Shown piece after piece: positions 42,640-46,273 of a DNA stretch of 46,273 nt (positions are counted from its first letter, which is position 1; the number at the start of each line of letters is the position of its first letter). The stretch covers positions 1 through 46,273 of the forward strand of contig JBOFZL010000039.1 in NCBI GenBank assembly GCA_051655155.1. The letters are read 5' to 3'. The stretch is from JBOFZL01 sp051655155. Its GTDB lineage: Bacteria; Bacillota; Clostridia; Peptostreptococcales; Filifactoraceae. The position numbers were made by a program, and so were the translations under genes. Under the pieces are notes generated by a model. It worked only from the letters and a program-made list of their open reading frames with translations. It made no database searches and had not been told where the DNA came from.

Positions 42640-43464
42640 TTATTTTTGTGCTTCTGCACTTTCTGCTATACTATCTTTTTTTATTTTATCTAAGGTTCCA
42701 TCTTTTTTAAGTTCAGCTAATATTTTATTTATTTCGTCACGTAAAGCTACGTTATCCTGTTTGAAAGCTATTCCTACGTTAGAATTTTCATAATCTATTT
42801 TTATATCAGATATTACTAAATCATCATTATTCAAAACATAGCCCTGTGCCACATCCGAATCAGCAAGCATAGCATCTAAAGTTCCGTTTTTAACCTCAGT
42901 AATTAAATCAGGAAATTTTACTAATGCAATCGGAGTAGTCTTTGCGATTTTACCTGCTAATTCTTCTTGAACAGTCCCTTTTTGCCCTCCGACTTTTTTG
43001 CCATCAAGGTCTGTTACCACTTTGTACTTATCTGCATTAGCCTTTTTTATCACCACCACTTGTCCACGTGAACAGTAACTGTCTGAAAATAACACCTGAC
43101 GTTTGGGATCTATCGAAAGACCTGCTATTACCATATCATACTGTCCTTCTGACAGGCTTAGCAGAAGTCCATCAAACGCCATATCTTTAAGCACTACCTT
43201 TACCCCTAATTTTTCCCCAATTAGTTCAGCCAGTTTTATATCCGAACCTACTATGGTATCTTTTCCATCCACCATTTTGTGATACTCATAAGGTGGATAG
43301 TCTGCTGATGTTCCTACTATAATCTCACCTTTTTCTTTAATAAGCTCCACAGTTGTTTTTGCTTTTACATCATCTTTAGTAGCACTTCCTTCAGTTTTGT
43401 TGCTACAAGCAACTAGGTTAAAGCATAAGATTCCTGTCATTACTACAGCTAATATTTTTTTCAT
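42640..43464 (-). CDS. polar amino acid ABC transporter substrate-binding lipoprotein
   Basis: 274 aa from ATG 43464 (MKKILAVVMT), after GGAGGTAAATAAA; a TTG at 43479 overlaps this site. Lipobox LVAC with lipidated C20, then the SBP_bac_3 fold: GTSADYPPYEYH, VGSDIKLAELIGEKLGVKV, MAFDGLLLSLSEGQYDMV. The first gene after the T-box; the leader suggests a basic amino acid as ligand. Confidence 0.94.
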   Translation of the reverse strand: MKKILAVVMTGILCFNLVACSNKTEGSATKDDVKAKTTVELIKEKGEIIVGTSADYPPYEYHKMVDGKDTIVGSDIKLAELIGEKLGVKVVLKDMAFDGLLLSLSEGQYDMVIAGLSIDPKRQVLFSDSYCSRGQVVVIKKANADKYKVVTDLDGKKVGGQKGTVQEELAGKIAKTTPIALVKFPDLITEVKNGTLDAMLADSDVAQGYVLNNDDLVISDIKIDYENSNVGIAFKQDNVALRDEINKILAELKKDGTLDKIKKDSIAESAEAQK

Positions 43465-43535
43465 TTTATTTACCTCCAAGATTTTTTAGTTTTTGTTTAA
43501 TAAGTAGTAGGCTCCCTTGGCCAAGGAAAATGCAA

Positions 43536-43801
43536 TAAAAAAACTCGCCTCTACTTATTAATAGAGACGAGATATATAACTTTCCCGCGGTACCACTCTG
43601 ATTGACGGTCAAACAACCATCCACTCTTAAATTTAACGACTTATCAGAAGCCGAATCAAGATACTATTACTTCCCTTGATCTCCTCAAAAGCTCTTTTCA
43701 ACATACTTTATCTGCTAGGCTTCCACCCTCCCCAGCTCTCTATAAGAATTCTGCATCTCTACTCTCTTTATCATAGGATTTATAATATTAAATTTTTCCT
43801 T
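43536..43801 (-). promoter_or_regulatory. T-box riboswitch leader, specifier probably AGA (Arg)
   Basis: On the minus strand: stem I with GAGAGTAGAGATG near the 5' side, a distal hairpin GCTGGG/CCTAGC around GGGTGGAAG, and the specifier side TGAAAAGAGCTTTTGAGG (43684-43700). Then the T-box AGAGTGGTACCGCGGG (43584-43599) and a strong terminator (43544-43571, stem CTCGTCTCTA/TAGAGGCGAG plus T-run 43536-43543). Aligning the local pattern TGAA-N-xyz-NC-TTTGAG puts AGA (43693-43695) in the specifier position; AAG (Lys) shifted by one nucleotide is the alternative. Uncharged cognate tRNA would allow transcription of the transporter/larA/aminotransferase operon. Confidence 0.9.
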
Positions 43802-43807
43802 GGTGTA

Positions 43808-43836
43808 AGTATAAACATATTTTTCGATTCTGTCAA
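43808..43836 (-). promoter_or_regulatory. promoter of the T-box operon
   Basis: Minus strand perfect TTGACA (43831-43836), 17-nt spacer, TATACT (43808-43813), just before the leader. Confidence 0.85.
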
Positions 43837-43875
43837 CACTTTATTTTTTACTATATTAAAATTTACATATAATTC

Positions 43876-45177
43876 TTAAAGAATCACTTTACCATTAGCC
43901 TTTTTTAAAGAAAAACCCATTAGGCTTGCTAACGTTGGAGCCACGTCAATCAAGCTTACATCTTCTATTTCCACATTTTTTTCAATGCCTTTTCCTGAAA
44001 GACAAAAAATTCCATTCATTTCGCAAAATTCATTATCGAAACCATGTTGAGCTGCCTGCTTTATCTTAGAAGTACAATAATCTCCAATAACATTATCTAA
44101 AATTTCATATCCCTTTTCAGCAACTATAACAAAATCAGCCAGTGGAAATGCCATTTTTTCTTGTATTTCCCATCCTTCAAGAATTTTTTTCACCCCACTG
44201 TTTGGAGTTTCCTGTAACTTTCCTAAAATGGACTTCACAGAATTATAAGTTTCAGTATCTTCTCTATCTTTTAATCTAATCTCTGAGCAACCTCCTGCCC
44301 TCTGGGAATACGCCTTAAAATCTCTTACAGTTCCATCCTCATTTGTTAATATCAAATTAGCTTCCTTCAATAGAACATTAGGATTAATATTAAACTTCAC
44401 ATCTAAACTTCCGTGGTCAGAAACTAAACATACTATATAATTTCCCCCAGTAATGTTCTCTACTTTCCTTATTAACTCTCCCACCATTTCATCTATTAAC
44501 TCTAATGCTCTAATTCCGCGTTTTGACCCAACTCCAGCAATATGAGTCGCTTCATCATAGGATGCAAAATAAGTTGACATAAAGAAGGGTTTCTCTTCAA
44601 TCTTTGTTGCAATTTTTTTATCCAAAAGCCATTTTGTGGAATTAAACCTAACAACATCACTTTCTTCCAGCAAATCTGCCCCTGTCGGAAAAACATTAAT
44701 ATCATCATATAGTTCTTTTAATAAGTTTCTAGGATGTGACAAAGCATTTATAAAATTATAATCAATTTCATTTCCGGCAAACCAAAACTCAGGAATTAGG
44801 TAATCGCATTGTGCATTAACCGAAACAGGAAATGCTACACTAGCTGACAAATATCCGTTTTCTTTTGCCCCCGCCCAAAGATTATCAACATTTTCACTTA
44901 CAAACCAGCTCCATGCCCCTTTATATTTTTTCAACGGGTCAAAAACAATATTATTATGTATTCCATGAACACTTGAATATGTTCCTGTAATCATAGAATG
45001 ATGGCAAGGGTAAGTAAAAGTAGGAAAAATGCTCTTCATTCCATTCTTTGAGTATAAACCCTCCTCTAAAAAAAACTTCGATATATTAGGTAACTTTAGT
45101 CCTTTATCCTTTTGGTTAAGCAAAAATTCATGATTAAATGCATCAATTGAAATTAGTAAAACAGATGGTTTTTTCAT
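43876..45177 (-). CDS. alkaline phosphatase-superfamily phosphodiesterase (NPP type)
   Basis: 433 aa from the ATG at 45177, after AAGGAG; an upstream ATG at 45204 lacks a site. The metal/nucleophile motifs of nucleotide pyrophosphatase/phosphodiesterase proteins are visible: SIDAFNHEFL, the nucleophile block PTFTYPCHHSMITG with HGIHNNI, the SDHGSLDV metal site and QHGFDNEF near the end. No signal peptide, so it is probably cytoplasmic. It lies 32 nt after the DeoR-family gene, so they are likely co-transcribed. Substrate unknown. Confidence 0.9.
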   Translation of the reverse strand: MKKPSVLLISIDAFNHEFLLNQKDKGLKLPNISKFFLEEGLYSKNGMKSIFPTFTYPCHHSMITGTYSSVHGIHNNIVFDPLKKYKGAWSWFVSENVDNLWAGAKENGYLSASVAFPVSVNAQCDYLIPEFWFAGNEIDYNFINALSHPRNLLKELYDDINVFPTGADLLEESDVVRFNSTKWLLDKKIATKIEEKPFFMSTYFASYDEATHIAGVGSKRGIRALELIDEMVGELIRKVENITGGNYIVCLVSDHGSLDVKFNINPNVLLKEANLILTNEDGTVRDFKAYSQRAGGCSEIRLKDREDTETYNSVKSILGKLQETPNSGVKKILEGWEIQEKMAFPLADFVIVAEKGYEILDNVIGDYCTSKIKQAAQHGFDNEFCEMNGIFCLSGKGIEKNVEIEDVSLIDVAPTLASLMGFSLKKANGKVIL

Positions 45178-45209
45178 TATATAAACTCCTTTTAATATTA
45201 ACAATAGGC

Positions 45210-45983
45210 CTAAGCCTTTATAATCTTTATTCCACGTTCATTAAACTTATCCACTTGCTCCTTAGAAATATTATCATCAGTTATTATCATATTAATTTCT
45301 TCCAAACCACACATCTGCACCAAAGAATTTTCTCCAATCTTTGAACTATCAGCAATGAGAATTGTCTGCTCAGAACTTTCCATCATCTTCCTTTGCACCA
45401 ATATCTCATCTACCCTTTGATAGGTTACTCCCTTTTCTACAGATACTCCACAAGTAGTTAGAAAAAAAGTCTTTATATTTAGGTTTTCAAAAATAGCAGT
45501 AGATATATCTGAAACAAATGCACATTCATCAAACTTATAAATCCCACCTGTTAGGATAATAGTAAACCCCTCTGCATCTGTCAAAGCATTTAACACATTT
45601 AGAGAATTTGTAACTACTGTAAGTTTTTTAAACTTTCTTTTTATTTCATAAGCTAATTCCAATGATGTTGTTCCAGAATCAAGAGCCAGAGATTGCCCCT
45701 CAACAATAAATTCTGTAGCCTTTTTTGCTATCCTTATCTTTTCTTCCGTTTTGTTCCTTGTCCTTTTACTAAAAGAATCATAACTTAATTGTAAGTTCGA
45801 TGACGAAACAAGTTTTGCTCCCCCAAAAATTTTATATAACTTTCCTTGCTTCTCTAAATAGTTTAAATCACGCCTTACAGTTTCTAATGATACCTCTAAC
45901 CTATCCTTAATTTGTGCTGTTTTTATGATTCCATCTTCACTTGCCATTTCAAGAATTATATTGTACCTTTCATCTGCTAACAT
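45210..45983 (-). CDS. DeoR-family transcriptional regulator
   Basis: 257 aa. N-terminal DeoR helix-turn-helix (IIKTAQIKDRLEVSLETVRR DLNYLEKQGK region, residues 15-50), then the sugar-phosphate sensor domain with LALDSGTTSLELA, VVTNSLNVLNAL and ILTGG. Such regulators answer to phosphorylated sugars or related metabolites. It sits between the phosphodiesterase gene and a divergent gene at 46268, and probably controls both. GGTGGAGGT precedes the ATG. Confidence 0.94.
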   Translation of the reverse strand: MLADERYNIILEMASEDGIIKTAQIKDRLEVSLETVRRDLNYLEKQGKLYKIFGGAKLVSSSNLQLSYDSFSKRTRNKTEEKIRIAKKATEFIVEGQSLALDSGTTSLELAYEIKRKFKKLTVVTNSLNVLNALTDAEGFTIILTGGIYKFDECAFVSDISTAIFENLNIKTFFLTTCGVSVEKGVTYQRVDEILVQRKMMESSEQTILIADSSKIGENSLVQMCGLEEINMIITDDNISKEQVDKFNERGIKIIKA

Positions 45984-46200
45984 ACTACCTCCACCATATC
46001 TGACATTTCAATTCCACAATTTAACACATCTATAAACTTTATCTAATATACAAATTTATAATCAACTAATCCTATTCAAATCTATAATATCACTAATTTT
46101 TATAAAAATCCATCTAATTTTTCAATAAATATACAGTGAAAATCAAACTTGTCTATAATTAGTTATTTTGTGTTTTTTTATTGTTTTAACATAAAATAAC

Positions 46201-46229
46201 TTGATTTACCATACATTTTCTTGTACTAT
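46201..46229 (+). promoter_or_regulatory. promoter of the gene starting at 46268
   Basis: TTGATT, 17-nt spacer, TACTAT. The 284-bp region between the DeoR gene and 46268 is AT-rich; apart from this promoter and the AAAGGA site at 46255-46260 I see no clear element. Confidence 0.5.
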
Positions 46230-46267
46230 ATAAGAAATAAAATCTTTAAGAAAGAAAGGACTATCTT

Positions 46268-46273
46268 ATGAGT
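46268..46273 (+). CDS. start of a divergent gene, cut by the window end
   Basis: Only ATG AGT is present, preceded by AAAGGA at 7 nt and a fair promoter. Position next to a DeoR regulator suggests it is the regulator's target. Nothing can be said about its product. Confidence 0.45.

Noticed and set aside
42393..42659. Minus-strand frame overlapping the permease and binding-protein genes
   Set aside because: Both overlapped genes are unambiguous family members; the shadow frame has no site or family.
43515..43526. 12-bp palindrome CCTTGGCCAAGG between the T-box terminator and the binding-protein gene
   Set aside because: Short and single copy; no evidence that it is more than a chance or minor mRNA structure.
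1..46273. CRISPR arrays, tRNA genes, insertion sequences, prophage or conjugation modules
   Set aside because: No direct-repeat arrays, tRNA cloverleaf signatures, transposase or phage genes were seen. The TraX-family gene is chromosomal-type and not linked to other transfer genes.

Overview
The window is low-GC DNA with strong AGGAGG ribosome binding sites, sigma-A promoters with 17-bp spacers, S-box and T-box leaders, and the rpsF-ssb-rpsR operon. It also carries an electron-bifurcating type [FeFe] hydrogenase (hydCBA) and a corrinoid methyl-transfer cluster. Together these point to an anaerobic Gram-positive of the class Clostridia (Clostridium-like); species not determined. Most genes are on the minus strand; the exceptions are 20208-23609, 35648-36590 and a gene starting at 46268. 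No rRNA, tRNA, insertion sequence, phage gene or CRISPR array was seen.

Layout. 1-1.7 kb: rpsF-ssb-rpsR with a structured leader, then an unknown small gene. 1.7-4.5 kb: a two-component system with a UBA/DUF4342 membrane protein, preceded by four 11-bp-phased direct repeats. 4.5-8.7 kb: M16 peptidase pair, DUF896, YfcE-like phosphodiesterase and NAD kinase. 8.7-10.6 kb: SAM-I riboswitch, NhaC-family (MetT-like) transporter and a small membrane protein. 10.7-14.8 kb: hydCBA. 15-20 kb: a heterodimeric ABC exporter followed by a prolyl-tRNA synthetase-like protein that has lost all three class II catalytic motifs but keeps the editing and anticodon-binding domains. 20.2-23.6 kb: response regulator, sensor kinase and a TraX-family protein.

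23.7-29.6 kb is the most interesting part. A corrinoid protein, a UroD/MtaA-type methyltransferase, a CUT2 (ribose-type) ABC importer and a stand-alone MetH-activation-domain-like protein form one likely operon. The methyltransferase reading frame appears to stop at a TGA that sits where its family has a conserved zinc-ligand cysteine. The family C-terminus continues in frame for 22 more residues, and a SECIS-like hairpin follows the TGA at suitable distance. I read it as a selenocysteine-containing methyltransferase (28010-28987). The operon would import a methylated compound and move its methyl group to the corrinoid.

29.9-38.6 kb is housekeeping and accessory: GNAT, MATE, DUF819, J-domain protein, DUF5685, YczE-like, DUF523 and a phosphodiester glycosidase family protein. 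38.7-43.8 kb is a T-box-controlled operon (specifier best read as AGA, arginine) with a polar amino acid ABC transporter, a LarA-family nickel racemase homologue with intact catalytic residues, and a PLP aminotransferase. 43.9-46.3 kb: an NPP-type phosphodiesterase, a DeoR regulator and the first codons of a divergent gene.
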